Source of the DNA: Clostridia bacterium
Lineage (GTDB): Bacteria; Bacillota; Clostridia; Lutisporales; Lutisporaceae
Assembly (NCBI GenBank): GCA_029256325.1
Contig: JAQSYD010000004.1
Location: 1-39,526 of the forward strand
Direction: 5' to 3'
Length of the DNA stretch: 39,526 bases
Made by a program: the position numbers and the translations under genes. Positions 30,153-38,549 of the stretch are shown piece after piece (the first letter of the stretch is position 1; each line of letters opens with the position of its first letter). Below the pieces are notes generated by a model. The model was given only the letters and a program-made list of their open reading frames with translations. It was not told the origin of the DNA and did not search any database.

Positions 30153-31439
30153 TTGGCAGCATTAGTATTATTTATAGTACTATTTTTGCTTATAGCTGTT
30201 GGAATGCCTATAGCAATATCCTTGGGTATGTCAGCCACGGTAGTAATCCTTATGTATGGAACTTCCACGATGTTGTTTCAAGCTAGGTCTATTGTTACTG
30301 CAATAAACTCATATCCTTTGCTGGCAGTTCCACTATTTATTTTGGCTGGAGATTTGATGTTCACAGGAGGATTATCGAGACGATTAATAGTATTTGTTGA
30401 TTCCTTGGTTGGATCTATGAAGGCAAGCTTAGCCCATGTAACGGTATTAGCATCAACCTTCTTTGCTGCTATTTCGGGCTCAGCACCTGCTACAGTTGCA
30501 GCAATAGGAACAAACATGATACCAGAGATGGAGAAACGTGGCTACTCAAAAGAGTACAGTTCAGCTTTAACTGCTGTATCGGGAATGATTGGAGTAATGA
30601 TTCCACCGAGTATTCCGTTTATAATGTACGGCATATCAGCAGAACAGTCTGTTAGTACCTTGTTTATAGCGGGTGTGGTACCGGGAATCTTATTTGCTAT
30701 AGGATTCATGATAACTGCATATATTCTGTATAAAAAGAACGGCTTTAATGCCACCACTGATAAATTTCGCTTCGGGAAAATGATAAAGGCTTTCAAAGAT
30801 GCAGTTTGGGCATTGCTTGCTCCTGTTATTGTACTTGGTGGTATATATGGAGGTATATTTTCGCCCACAGAAGCGGCAGCAATAGCAGTAGCATATGCTT
30901 TAGTAGTTGGTATGTTCATATATAGAGAAATGAGTATAAAGGATTTGTTTGATACATTTGTAAAGTCTTCTCTAACTTCTGGAACAGTGCTTATATTGGT
31001 TGCTTTTGCTTCTACATTTGGAAGACTGCTTACATTAGAACAAGTGCCTGTAAAATTAGCTACTTTTTTAACTGGCTTTTCAAGCAGCCCTATAGTCATC
31101 CTATTACTAATAAACATATTTCTGTTGTTTGTAGGTATGTTCATGGAAACAATTGCATCTATCATCATTTTGACACCGATATTACTACCAGTAGCTACAA
31201 AATTAGGCGTAGATCCTATTTTATTCGGTGTAATAATGACTGTGAATTTGGCGATTGGATTCTGTACACCTCCATTGGGAGTTAACCTGTTTGTTGCCAG
31301 TAGTATAAGTAAACTATCCATTGAAAAGATTACAAAATCAGTACTGCCTTATTTTATAGTAATGATTTTGCTTTTATTGTTGATAACTTATGTACCAGCT
31401 GTTTCATTAACATTGCCAAATTTAATGCTTAATAAGTAA
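30153..31439 (+). CDS. dctM: TRAP transporter large permease subunit DctM
   Basis: Channel-forming subunit of the TRAP importer, which takes up the substrate with sodium. The 428-aa protein has about 11-12 hydrophobic helices and the family motifs VPLFILAGDLMFTGGLSRR, SGSAPATVAAIGT, MIPPSIPFIMYG, GIFSPTEAAAIAV and GFCTPPLGVNLF. I start at TTG 30153, which follows GAGAGGGTGATAATT; a GTG three codons earlier overlaps that site. It is the third gene of the dctPQM set, immediately followed by the dehydrogenase gene. Confidence 0.94.
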   Translation: MAALVLFIVLFLLIAVGMPIAISLGMSATVVILMYGTSTMLFQARSIVTAINSYPLLAVPLFILAGDLMFTGGLSRRLIVFVDSLVGSMKASLAHVTVLASTFFAAISGSAPATVAAIGTNMIPEMEKRGYSKEYSSALTAVSGMIGVMIPPSIPFIMYGISAEQSVSTLFIAGVVPGILFAIGFMITAYILYKKNGFNATTDKFRFGKMIKAFKDAVWALLAPVIVLGGIYGGIFSPTEAAAIAVAYALVVGMFIYREMSIKDLFDTFVKSSLTSGTVLILVAFASTFGRLLTLEQVPVKLATFLTGFSSSPIVILLLINIFLLFVGMFMETIASIIILTPILLPVATKLGVDPILFGVIMTVNLAIGFCTPPLGVNLFVASSISKLSIEKITKSVLPYFIVMILLLLLITYVPAVSLTLPNLMLNK

Positions 31440-31481
31440 TGTAATATATGGCCAGCTTTTATACTTGTGAGGAGGGGTAAA

Positions 31482-32471
31482 ATGAGTAAATTCAAAGTAT
31501 ATGTGAGTGACTACGATTACGGAAACATTGATATAGAGAAAAGTATTTTAGAGCCTATAGAAGCTGAGGTAATAGGACTCCAGTGTAAGACGGGAGAAGG
31601 TTTAGCAGAGCTTGCCAAAGATGCAGATGCGATTATTCAGCAATATGCTAAGATTCCAAGAGAGACAATAGAGCAGTTAAAGAATTGCAAGATTATAGCG
31701 CGATATGGTATAGGGGTTGATATAGTAGATGTTGAAGCAGCTTATGAAAATGGAATGGTAGTTACTAATGTTCCGGATTATTGCTTGGATGAGGTAGCGG
31801 ATCATGCAATATCAATGTCATTTATGCTAATGCGCAGCATACCTTTCTATGACAGGAAGGTGCATCAGGGAAGCTATCAGTGGCAGGATTGGAATGCTCC
31901 TATTCCAAGGATGAGGGGGGCTATATATGGCCTTGTAGGCTTTGGCAGAATAGCACAAAATCTAGCGAGAAAAATCATGGCTTTTGGGTTTGAGGTTATA
32001 GCCTTTGATCCTTATATTTCGGAAAGCTTAATGAATTCATATGGAGTTAAGAAGGCTGACTTGGATACCCTATTTAGAACTTCAAATATAATAAATGTGC
32101 TTACTCCTCATACACCAGAAACTTATCATATAGTTGATGAGGAAAACCTAAAGAAAATGAGGAAAGATGCTTATTTAGTCGGTGTGTCAAGGGGAAAGTG
32201 TATTGATAATAAGGCTTTATATAAGGCTTTAGCAGAAGGTTGGATAGCAGGTGCGGCATTGGATGATCCTGAAGAGGAACCTATGAAAATGCTTGACTGG
32301 ACGCCAGATATGAATCCGCTATTTAAACTGGAGAATTTCTTCTGTACACCACATATAGCTTATGCATCTCTGGGCGCACTAAACGAGTGCAGACACGTTG
32401 CTGCTAATAATGTGAAGGCAGCTTTATTGGGACAGACTCCACAGGATTTAGTAAAGCCGAGAAAAAAATAA
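31482..32471 (+). CDS. D-2-hydroxyacid dehydrogenase (CtBP/phosphoglycerate dehydrogenase-like)
   Basis: NAD-linked dehydrogenase that interconverts a D-2-hydroxyacid and a 2-keto acid, 329 aa. The substrate domain flanks a Rossmann domain with GLVGFGRIAQN (about residues 146-156) and Asp at the end of the second strand (VIAFDPY), which favours NAD over NADP. Catalytic residues: Arg in GVSRGKCIDN, Glu in the DDPEEEP stretch, His in CTPHIAYAS. Start ATG 31482 follows GAGGAGGGGTAAA. It lies between the TRAP genes and the aldolase gene, so a sugar-acid or keto-acid substrate is probable, but the identity cannot be read from sequence. Confidence 0.92.
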   Translation: MSKFKVYVSDYDYGNIDIEKSILEPIEAEVIGLQCKTGEGLAELAKDADAIIQQYAKIPRETIEQLKNCKIIARYGIGVDIVDVEAAYENGMVVTNVPDYCLDEVADHAISMSFMLMRSIPFYDRKVHQGSYQWQDWNAPIPRMRGAIYGLVGFGRIAQNLARKIMAFGFEVIAFDPYISESLMNSYGVKKADLDTLFRTSNIINVLTPHTPETYHIVDEENLKKMRKDAYLVGVSRGKCIDNKALYKALAEGWIAGAALDDPEEEPMKMLDWTPDMNPLFKLENFFCTPHIAYASLGALNECRHVAANNVKAALLGQTPQDLVKPRKK

Positions 32472-32482
32472 GGAGAAAAGCA

Positions 32483-33130
32483 ATGTGCAATAGCAAGATA
32501 AAAAAAGCGATTGAGGATAAAAGGGTTATAGCCATAATCCGCGGAGTGGAAGAAAAGTATACATCTAATGTAGTGGCTGCTTTGGCTGCAGGTGGTATAA
32601 GCCTATTGGAATTCACTTTCGACCATTGCAAACCAGATTATATTAACGATACTATAAATAAAATAAAAAGGTGTAAAGAACAGTTTGGAGATATGGTAGT
32701 CGTAGGAGCTGGAACTGTGCTTACCACAGAAGAAGTAGAAAAAGCTGTGGAAGCAGGTGCAGAGTTTATAATTTCTCCTAATGTAAATATAGATATTATA
32801 AAGAGGACAAAGGAATTAGGCAAGATTTCTATACCTGGGGCTTTAACTCCTACTGAAGTGGTAACTGCATATGAAGCAGGTGCGGATTATGTAAAGCTAT
32901 TCCCGGCAGGCAATTTGGGATTAAGCTATATAAAGGCTTTGATGGGACCTCTTGAACATATACCTTTTATGGTAGTGGGAGGCATAACACCAGAAAATTA
33001 TAAGGATTATTTAAAGCTAGGCATCGCTGGAATAGGCGTGGGTGGTCAGCTTATAAACAAAAAGGCTATCCAACAAGGACAATTCGATACATTAACAGAG
33101 ATTGCAAAGACGTTTACAAATCAAAATTAA
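32483..33130 (+). CDS. KDPG/KDPGal-type 2-keto-3-deoxy-6-phosphoaldonate aldolase
   Basis: Class I aldolase of the Eda/DgoA family that splits a 2-keto-3-deoxy-6-phospho sugar acid into pyruvate and glyceraldehyde 3-phosphate. The 215-aa protein shows VIAIIRGV with the early Arg, LLEFTF with the catalytic Glu, GAGTVLT, FIISPN, PGALTPTE and YVKLFPAGNLG with the Schiff-base Lys. Start follows TAAGGAGAAAAGCA, 11 bp after the previous stop. With the DgoK-like kinase two genes downstream, a 2-dehydro-3-deoxygalactonate route is more likely than the gluconate one, but the two aldolases cannot be told apart by sequence here. Confidence 0.93.
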   Translation: MCNSKIKKAIEDKRVIAIIRGVEEKYTSNVVAALAAGGISLLEFTFDHCKPDYINDTINKIKRCKEQFGDMVVVGAGTVLTTEEVEKAVEAGAEFIISPNVNIDIIKRTKELGKISIPGALTPTEVVTAYEAGADYVKLFPAGNLGLSYIKALMGPLEHIPFMVVGGITPENYKDYLKLGIAGIGVGGQLINKKAIQQGQFDTLTEIAKTFTNQN

Positions 33131-33150
33131 TTGAGCGAAGGAGAAAGAAT

Positions 33151-33828
33151 ATGAAAAATATTGTTAACCCAAGACCAAATATAGATGAGAATCTAATTAA
33201 GCCTTTTAGAGAGATGGAAGATGTACTTTCATTATCCTGTGTTGTTGGTGATGCAATGGAAAGAGATAATGTTATGCGTCACGACATGAAGCCTAAGGCT
33301 GCAGATAAGAAGATAATCGGTCCTGCAATTACTGTAAGACTCACTGCTGGTGACATTGTAGATTGTTTGGGGGTATTTGATGTTGCAAAGCCAGGAGATG
33401 TAATTGTTATTGATGCATTTGGCGAGACGGAAACCTCAATATGGGGGGGCTTGATGTCAGGCTTGGCTAGAAATGGAGGCATAGTTGGAGCAGTCATAGA
33501 TGGTAGCTGCAGAGATACTGATGAAGCAAGAATGCTTGGTTTTCCGATTACTTCAAAGGTTTGTGGACCAAGAGCTGCTCATACTGCCTATTCAGGAAGA
33601 AAAGAGCCAATAGAGATCAACGTACCTATTGTTTGTGGAGGTGTCATTGTAAATCCTGGAGACTTAGTAGTAGCAGATGAAATAGGGGTAGCGGTAGTTC
33701 CATACAAAGACTTGGAAAGAGTTTATAAGGCAGCGAGGGAACAAGCTGATAAAGAAATTGCTACTAGAGAGGAAATTCTTAAAGGTGCAACTGCTGAACA
33801 ACTGCTTGCAAAGTTCGGAAGAATTTAA
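33151..33828 (+). CDS. RraA-family protein (HMG/oxaloacetate aldolase-like)
   Basis: Member of the RraA-like fold family, which includes class II 4-hydroxy-4-methyl-2-oxoglutarate aldolases with oxaloacetate decarboxylase activity, as well as the RNase E inhibitor RraA. The 225-aa protein carries the metal/pyruvate site GGLMSGLARNGGIVGAVIDG with SCRDTDE following (about residues 108-135), plus GPAITVRL and DLVVADEIGVAVVP. The conserved Arg-Asp pair (CRD) is intact, so an enzymatic role is likely. Ribosome binding site AAGGAGAAAGAAT. In this operon an aldolase or decarboxylase acting on a keto acid is the natural reading; the substrate is unknown. Confidence 0.9.
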   Translation: MKNIVNPRPNIDENLIKPFREMEDVLSLSCVVGDAMERDNVMRHDMKPKAADKKIIGPAITVRLTAGDIVDCLGVFDVAKPGDVIVIDAFGETETSIWGGLMSGLARNGGIVGAVIDGSCRDTDEARMLGFPITSKVCGPRAAHTAYSGRKEPIEINVPIVCGGVIVNPGDLVVADEIGVAVVPYKDLERVYKAAREQADKEIATREEILKGATAEQLLAKFGRI

Positions 33829-33829
33829 T

Positions 33830-34837
33830 ATGGGTGGGGATAGATTGTTTGTCATAACGATAGATGCAGGAACAACAAATACTCGTGCAACTATGTGGCA
33901 GAATGATGTAGCTGTTGTAAAAGCGTCCCGAGGGGTTGGCGTACGGAACACAGCGATTGATGGAAATAACATGAAGCTAAAGGCTGCAGTCAAAGAAGTT
34001 ATAAAAGAGGTACTGAGTGAAAGGGGGATAGTTTTAGAGGACATAAATTATATACTTGCCTCAGGCATGATAACATCAAATGTTGGACTTGTTGAGATAC
34101 CACATTTATTTGCACCTGTCGGGATTGACGAACTAGCCAAGGGTATGCAGATGCATTATTTACCTGATGTAGTGGATAAGTGTATTTGGTTTATACCCGG
34201 TGTAAAAAACAATGTTCGGGAAGTGACACTGGAGAATTGTGAAGGCATGGATATTATGAGGGGGGAAGAGGTTGAGACCATTGGACTGATTGAACGTCTT
34301 GGACAAAAGGGCCCAGCCCTTATAATACTTCCAGGTTCTCATTCAAAGTTTGTCTCCATTGATAAAGGAGGAAAGATAACAGGATGTCTGACCTCCTTGG
34401 CTGGAGAATTGCTTTCTGTAATTACTACGAATACATTGATTGCAAGCTCGGTAGAAAACTCTTTAGTCAAACAGTTTAACAAACATATGGTTGTTGAAGG
34501 TTTCAAAAATGGAAAAAATGTCGGCATCAACAGAACAATTTTTACAGTTCGGATTATTGACCAGTTTACTGACTACAGTGCCAATGACAAAGCGAACTTT
34601 CTGCTGGGGGTAGTTTTATCTGCAGATATAATTGCAATCAACAACAGCAGTGCTTTAAGCGTTAACGCTGACTCAAAGGTTATCATAGCAGGTAAGGATG
34701 TGCTTAGAGACGCCTTTGAGGCTATTTTTGAAGAAGATGGTTACTTTACGCATATAGAATCAGTTAGTGCAGGCGATGCAGAAAACATCTCGGGTTTTGG
34801 CGCATTATGCATTGCAAAGAAAAGAGAGTTAATATAA
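33830..34837 (+). CDS. dgoK: 2-dehydro-3-deoxygalactonokinase (DgoK-like)
   Basis: ASKHA-fold sugar kinase of the DgoK family, which phosphorylates 2-keto-3-deoxygalactonate at O6 before aldol cleavage. The 335-aa protein begins with the phosphate loop ITIDAGTTNTRA and shows ASGMITSNVGL, IPGV, DIMRGEEVETIG (family DIMRGEE motif), ILPGSHSKFV and a C-terminal VIIAGKDVLRDAF. Start at ATG 33830, 1 bp after the previous stop and 8 nt from GGAAG; a TTG at 33845 behind GGTGGGGATAGA is a serious alternative and would remove five residues. It pairs with the aldolase at 32483-33130. Related 2-keto-3-deoxy acids could also be the substrate. Confidence 0.88.
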   Translation: MGGDRLFVITIDAGTTNTRATMWQNDVAVVKASRGVGVRNTAIDGNNMKLKAAVKEVIKEVLSERGIVLEDINYILASGMITSNVGLVEIPHLFAPVGIDELAKGMQMHYLPDVVDKCIWFIPGVKNNVREVTLENCEGMDIMRGEEVETIGLIERLGQKGPALIILPGSHSKFVSIDKGGKITGCLTSLAGELLSVITTNTLIASSVENSLVKQFNKHMVVEGFKNGKNVGINRTIFTVRIIDQFTDYSANDKANFLLGVVLSADIIAINNSSALSVNADSKVIIAGKDVLRDAFEAIFEEDGYFTHIESVSAGDAENISGFGALCIAKKRELI

Positions 34838-34846
34838 CATATACTG

Positions 34847-34885
34847 CTGAGGGTTTGAATGGCTTAGCTGCGTTCAAACCTTCAG
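34847..34885 (+). other. Intercistronic hairpin between dgoK and the LarA-like gene
   Basis: CTGAGGGTTTGAA (34847-34859) pairs with TTCAAACCTTCAG (34873-34885), 13 bp with one G-T pair, 13-nt loop, no T-run. Resembles the dctP-dctQ hairpin in position, possibly an mRNA processing or stabilising element. Confidence 0.65.
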
Positions 34886-34910
34886 TAATACCATTAAAGA
34901 AGGTGATGAG

Positions 34911-36206
34911 ATGATTTTTGATCAAGTAAATGTCACAGTTGAGGGTGGGCTTGAGGGTGTAGTTCTTCCTAGAATGCTCAAGGTAAAACAGCGTTTTAAC
35001 AGCAATATGATTGGGGATATCGAATTAGAGATTATAAAAGAAATCAGGTCAAAGGTGGATATGGCAGCTTTGCAGGGGAAGCGAATTGCTATAACTGCCG
35101 GCAGCAGGGGTATAAAGCATATAGATAAAATAACTCTTTGTGTAATAGAAGAGTTAAAGAAAGCTGGAGCTCAGCCCTTTATTGTACCTGCCATGGGAAG
35201 TCATGGAGGTGCTACCGCAGAAGGTCAGGAAAATTTCTTAAAAAATTACGATATAACTGAAGAATCAATGGGTGTTGAAATAATTTCTTCTATGGAGACA
35301 ATACAAATAGACACGCTAGAGGATGGAGTGCCGGTTTATTGTGATAAGAATGCTTATGAGTCGGATGGGATTGTTCTGATAAATAAGATTAAGCCTCATG
35401 CTGACTTCAAGGGTGATTATGAAAGCGGTCTTGTCAAAATGATGGCCATAGGTCTAGGGAAGCACAAAGGTGCAACTTATTTACACAAGAAAGGCTTTGA
35501 CACTTTTGCAGAACTATTGCCTAGAGTAGGAGCTTCCTTTGTGAAGAATGCACCAGTGATTTTTGGTCTTGCATTAGTAGAGAACGCCTATGATAATCCG
35601 ATGATGATTGAAGTGATAAAGTCTGAAGATATATTAGACAGGGAAAAAGAGTTGTTGCGTGTAGCTAAAGATAATATTGCAAAAATTAAAATTGAAGATA
35701 TTGATGTACTGATTATAGATGAGATTGGTAAAAACATTAGTGGAGAGGGTATGGATCCTAATGTGACAGGAAGACCAGGCTCTTATTTGAATGAAGACTT
35801 TGAAGCGCCAGGTATACAAAAAATCGTTGTGCTTGATGTGACTGAACAATCCCATGGCAATGGCGCAGGAATAGGAATGTGTGACATTTCAACTATAGGC
35901 TGTATTCAAAAGATTGACCTAGGTGTAATGTATACAAACTCTGTAACAGCAACTATACTTGGTCCTGCCAAATTGCCTGTTATGATGAATAATGACAGGG
36001 AGGCAATAGCTATTGCCTTAATTACCTGCAATAGAATCGACTTCAACAATCCAAGGATAGTGCGCATTAAGAACACATTAGAGCTAGATGAGATAGAAGT
36101 TTCAGAGGTGCTTATAGACTATGTTAATAGAAATGAGGGTTTAGAAATAGTATCTGAGCCTTATGAAATGCCTTTTAATGGCAAGTTTAGACTTGCTAAG
36201 CTATAA
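34911..36206 (+). CDS. LarA-like (DUF2088 / lactate racemase domain) protein
   Basis: Protein of 431 aa from the wider LarA superfamily. Known members are nickel-pincer-dependent racemases and epimerases of 2-hydroxyacids, including sugar acids. Visible landmarks: ITAGSRGIKHID, PAMGSHGGATAEGQ (about residues 98-111), INKIKPHADFKGDYESGLVK followed by MMAIGLGKHKGA (about 161-195; the His and Lys residues match the usual active-site region), and NGAGIGMCDIS. Start ATG follows AAGAAGGTGATGAG. No larB/C/E cofactor genes are in the window, so activity would need them elsewhere. Last gene of the sugar-acid operon; an epimerase or racemase preparing the substrate for the dehydrogenase is inferred. 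Confidence 0.85.
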   Translation: MIFDQVNVTVEGGLEGVVLPRMLKVKQRFNSNMIGDIELEIIKEIRSKVDMAALQGKRIAITAGSRGIKHIDKITLCVIEELKKAGAQPFIVPAMGSHGGATAEGQENFLKNYDITEESMGVEIISSMETIQIDTLEDGVPVYCDKNAYESDGIVLINKIKPHADFKGDYESGLVKMMAIGLGKHKGATYLHKKGFDTFAELLPRVGASFVKNAPVIFGLALVENAYDNPMMIEVIKSEDILDREKELLRVAKDNIAKIKIEDIDVLIIDEIGKNISGEGMDPNVTGRPGSYLNEDFEAPGIQKIVVLDVTEQSHGNGAGIGMCDISTIGCIQKIDLGVMYTNSVTATILGPAKLPVMMNNDREAIAIALITCNRIDFNNPRIVRIKNTLELDEIEVSEVLIDYVNRNEGLEIVSEPYEMPFNGKFRLAKL

Positions 36207-36278
36207 AAAATTGTTTTGTTCGGAGGCTTCAATATTTTTATTGAAGTCTTTATTGTATATGAAAAAGGAGAAAGTATA

Positions 36279-37190
36279 ATGGTAATACTACAGCAATTAT
36301 TAATTCTGTTCTGTATGATGATAGTAGGCTATTTTATTAAAAAGTTGAAAATAGTAACAGATAACTTCAATAAAGAGGTTAGCAATCTGATAGTATACGT
36401 GACTTTGCCTGCTTATTTGATAAACTCTATGAGCTTTTCATTTTCAAAGAATATTTTATTGGGCAGCAAGGATATCTTTATTGCCTCGATATTGATTTAT
36501 ATAGTACAGATTGTGATGGCATATGGTTTTGTACGGATGTTCAAAATCAATAAGTCTGAAGTGGCAGTATACCAATTTTCTATGGTATTCGGTAATGTTG
36601 GATTTATGGGATATCCAATAGTGGATTTATTATATGGAAACATTGGCGTATTTTATACTGCTATTTTTAATATCACATTTAACACACTGGTATGGACCTT
36701 GGGCGTATATTTCTACACAAAGGATCAGTATAAATTTAGCTTGAAGGAATTTCTAAAAAGTATTACTAATCCAGGTATAGTTGCATTGATTATTGGCTTT
36801 GTCTTGTTTTTGCTCTCCATACCAATTCCAGAGTCTATTAAGCATATACTTAATATGCTGGGCTCATTAACGACACCCCTTATATTGATATATATAGGCA
36901 CTATACTGGCTAAGATGAAGTTGAAAGAGATATTGGATTTAAAAGCAATCCTTCTCACAGTATTCAGGCTGATTGTTATACCGGTAATAATCTATGTATT
37001 GCTTAGAATATTAGGGTTTAAGGAAGATTTGCTAGTGATACCTGTAATATTGTCAGCGATGCCTGTGGCAACTTTTGCAGCGATGCTGGCTGAGAAATAC
37101 AACAATGATTATTATCTTGCCTCAAAGCTTGTATTTGTGTCATCCTTTTTCTGTATTTTCACACTTACCATATTGTTGAATTTTATGTAA
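36279..37190 (+). CDS. AEC-family transporter (auxin efflux/malonate permease type), copy 1
   Basis: Membrane carrier of 303 aa with about ten hydrophobic helices in the AEC (BART superfamily) arrangement, a proline-containing TLPAYLINSM in TM2, FGNVGFMGYPIVDLLYG in TM4-5 and SAMPVATFAAMLAEKY near the C-terminus. Related carriers move malate, malonate or other organic acids. I start at ATG 36279 after AAAAAGGAGAAAGTATA; the longer frame upstream has no ribosome binding site. The 72-bp gap to the LarA-like gene contains only a small hairpin (36227-36246), so the gene may be co-transcribed with the sugar-acid operon and export an end product. Confidence 0.9.
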   Translation: MVILQQLLILFCMMIVGYFIKKLKIVTDNFNKEVSNLIVYVTLPAYLINSMSFSFSKNILLGSKDIFIASILIYIVQIVMAYGFVRMFKINKSEVAVYQFSMVFGNVGFMGYPIVDLLYGNIGVFYTAIFNITFNTLVWTLGVYFYTKDQYKFSLKEFLKSITNPGIVALIIGFVLFLLSIPIPESIKHILNMLGSLTTPLILIYIGTILAKMKLKEILDLKAILLTVFRLIVIPVIIYVLLRILGFKEDLLVIPVILSAMPVATFAAMLAEKYNNDYYLASKLVFVSSFFCIFTLTILLNFM

Positions 37191-37264
37191 ATGCAATGAA
37201 GGTAGTTATTGAACCTATGGATTTTGCACCCTATACAAGATAAACATAAATTTATAAAATATAC

Positions 37265-37303
37265 AAATAGCAGGTGAAATTTATTTAGCCTGCTATTTCT
37301 ATT
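37265..37303 (+). terminator. Intrinsic terminator between the two AEC genes
   Basis: Stem AAATAGCAGG (37265-37274) with CCTGCTATTT (37289-37298), followed by TCTATT. The T-run is weak, but the place fits the end of the long operon. An extended -10 (TGATATAAT, about 37305-37313) follows and may drive the next gene. Confidence 0.65.
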
Positions 37304-37385
37304 ATGATATAATTGATTTATTGTTTTGAAATTTGTAAAATTAACTATAGCTAGAATAGATCTTTTTAAAGGGAGGGACAGAAAG

Positions 37386-38348
37386 ATGCTTGTTTTTTTA
37401 CATATATTAGGAAATAATATAGTGCCTATTTTTACCATCATTGCGTTAGGTTTTATACTTAGTAAAAAATTTGATTTCAATATTTATACGCTTAGCAAAA
37501 TGAATTTCTACCTGCTTACACCGGCTTTCATCTTTGTTAATCTTTATACAGCTGATCTAGATATGGATATGGTAAAGGTACTGTTTTTCTGTATCATATA
37601 TTTATTTATAAACGATTTGTTGGCAAGAATCATTGCAAAGATACGCAAATATGATATAGGCTTGACCAATGCCTTTAAGAATTCCATCATGTTTAACAAT
37701 TCAGGAAACATAGGCTTATCGCTTATTACGCTTGTTTTTAGCAGCGCACCTTTTGTTGTTGACGGTAAAACACCCTATTTAGGACAAGCTATTTCTGCAC
37801 AGATAATCATACTGGTGTTTATGAGCCTGACCATGAATACCATTGGGTTTTATAACGCTGGAAGAGCATCCAGGAATCTCAAAGATTCCATTAAGCAGAT
37901 ATTCAGCTTGCCGGCCATCTATGCAATACCCTTGGCGATCATGTTTAGATTCATAGAGCTTGATTTAACAACAACCCCCTTATGGCCAACCCTTATATAC
38001 ATCAAAGATGGACTTGTACCTATATCTCTTATAACCTTGGGGGTCCAACTTTCTAAGACGGAATTTAATTTTAAGGACATGAATGTACATATAGCAGTGC
38101 TTGCACGTCTTATTCTAGGTCCAATACTTGCCTTTGCGTTCATACATATTTTTGGTTTCTCCGGCGTAGTAGCCCAAACCGTGTTTATTTCATATTCTGT
38201 ACCTACTGCGGTGAACACAGCTCTTATTGCCGTTGAATGTGACAGCAACAAGGATTTCGCATCGCAAATGGTAATGCTGGCAACGATATTTAGTGCTATT
38301 ACACTTACATTAGCAATTTTTGCAGCTAGAGTATTATTTCCAGTTTAA
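37386..38348 (+). CDS. AEC-family transporter, copy 2
   Basis: Second AEC-type carrier, 320 aa, ten predicted helices; NFYLLTPAFIFVNLY in TM2, NSIMFNNSGNIGLSL in TM4, TLGVQLSK and SYSVPTAVNTALIAVE near the C-terminus. It is clearly different in sequence from the first copy and closer to a separate AEC branch, so a recent duplication is unlikely. Start ATG 37386 follows AAAGGGAGGGACAGAAAG. It lies behind a hairpin and may have its own promoter. Substrate unknown. Confidence 0.9.
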   Translation: MLVFLHILGNNIVPIFTIIALGFILSKKFDFNIYTLSKMNFYLLTPAFIFVNLYTADLDMDMVKVLFFCIIYLFINDLLARIIAKIRKYDIGLTNAFKNSIMFNNSGNIGLSLITLVFSSAPFVVDGKTPYLGQAISAQIIILVFMSLTMNTIGFYNAGRASRNLKDSIKQIFSLPAIYAIPLAIMFRFIELDLTTTPLWPTLIYIKDGLVPISLITLGVQLSKTEFNFKDMNVHIAVLARLILGPILAFAFIHIFGFSGVVAQTVFISYSVPTAVNTALIAVECDSNKDFASQMVMLATIFSAITLTLAIFAARVLFPV

Positions 38349-38401
38349 CAGATACTTTGTAATGAAGAAAAAGTAAATATTAATCGATATATTTGCAGCA
38401 T

Positions 38402-38436
38402 AACCGGCTGGCGTTAAAGCATAGCTGGTTTTTTTA
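38402..38436 (+). terminator. Intrinsic terminator after the second AEC gene
   Basis: AACCGGCT (38402-38409) with AGCTGGTT (38423-38430), 8 bp with one G-T pair, then a run of T's to 38436. Confidence 0.85.
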
Positions 38437-38549
38437 TTTGGTACAAACTACAAAATTACGGAGTCTGCATAGATTGTACTGAAAATTGAAGGAAACTTTA
38501 TGTTCTATAGCGAACCTATTATTTTCAGTCCACGGAGGAGGTAGTAAAA

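Noticed and set aside
30542..31321. Long open frame on the minus strand opposite dctM
   Set aside because: The dctM frame has all family motifs; the reverse frame gives no recognisable protein and has no ribosome binding site.
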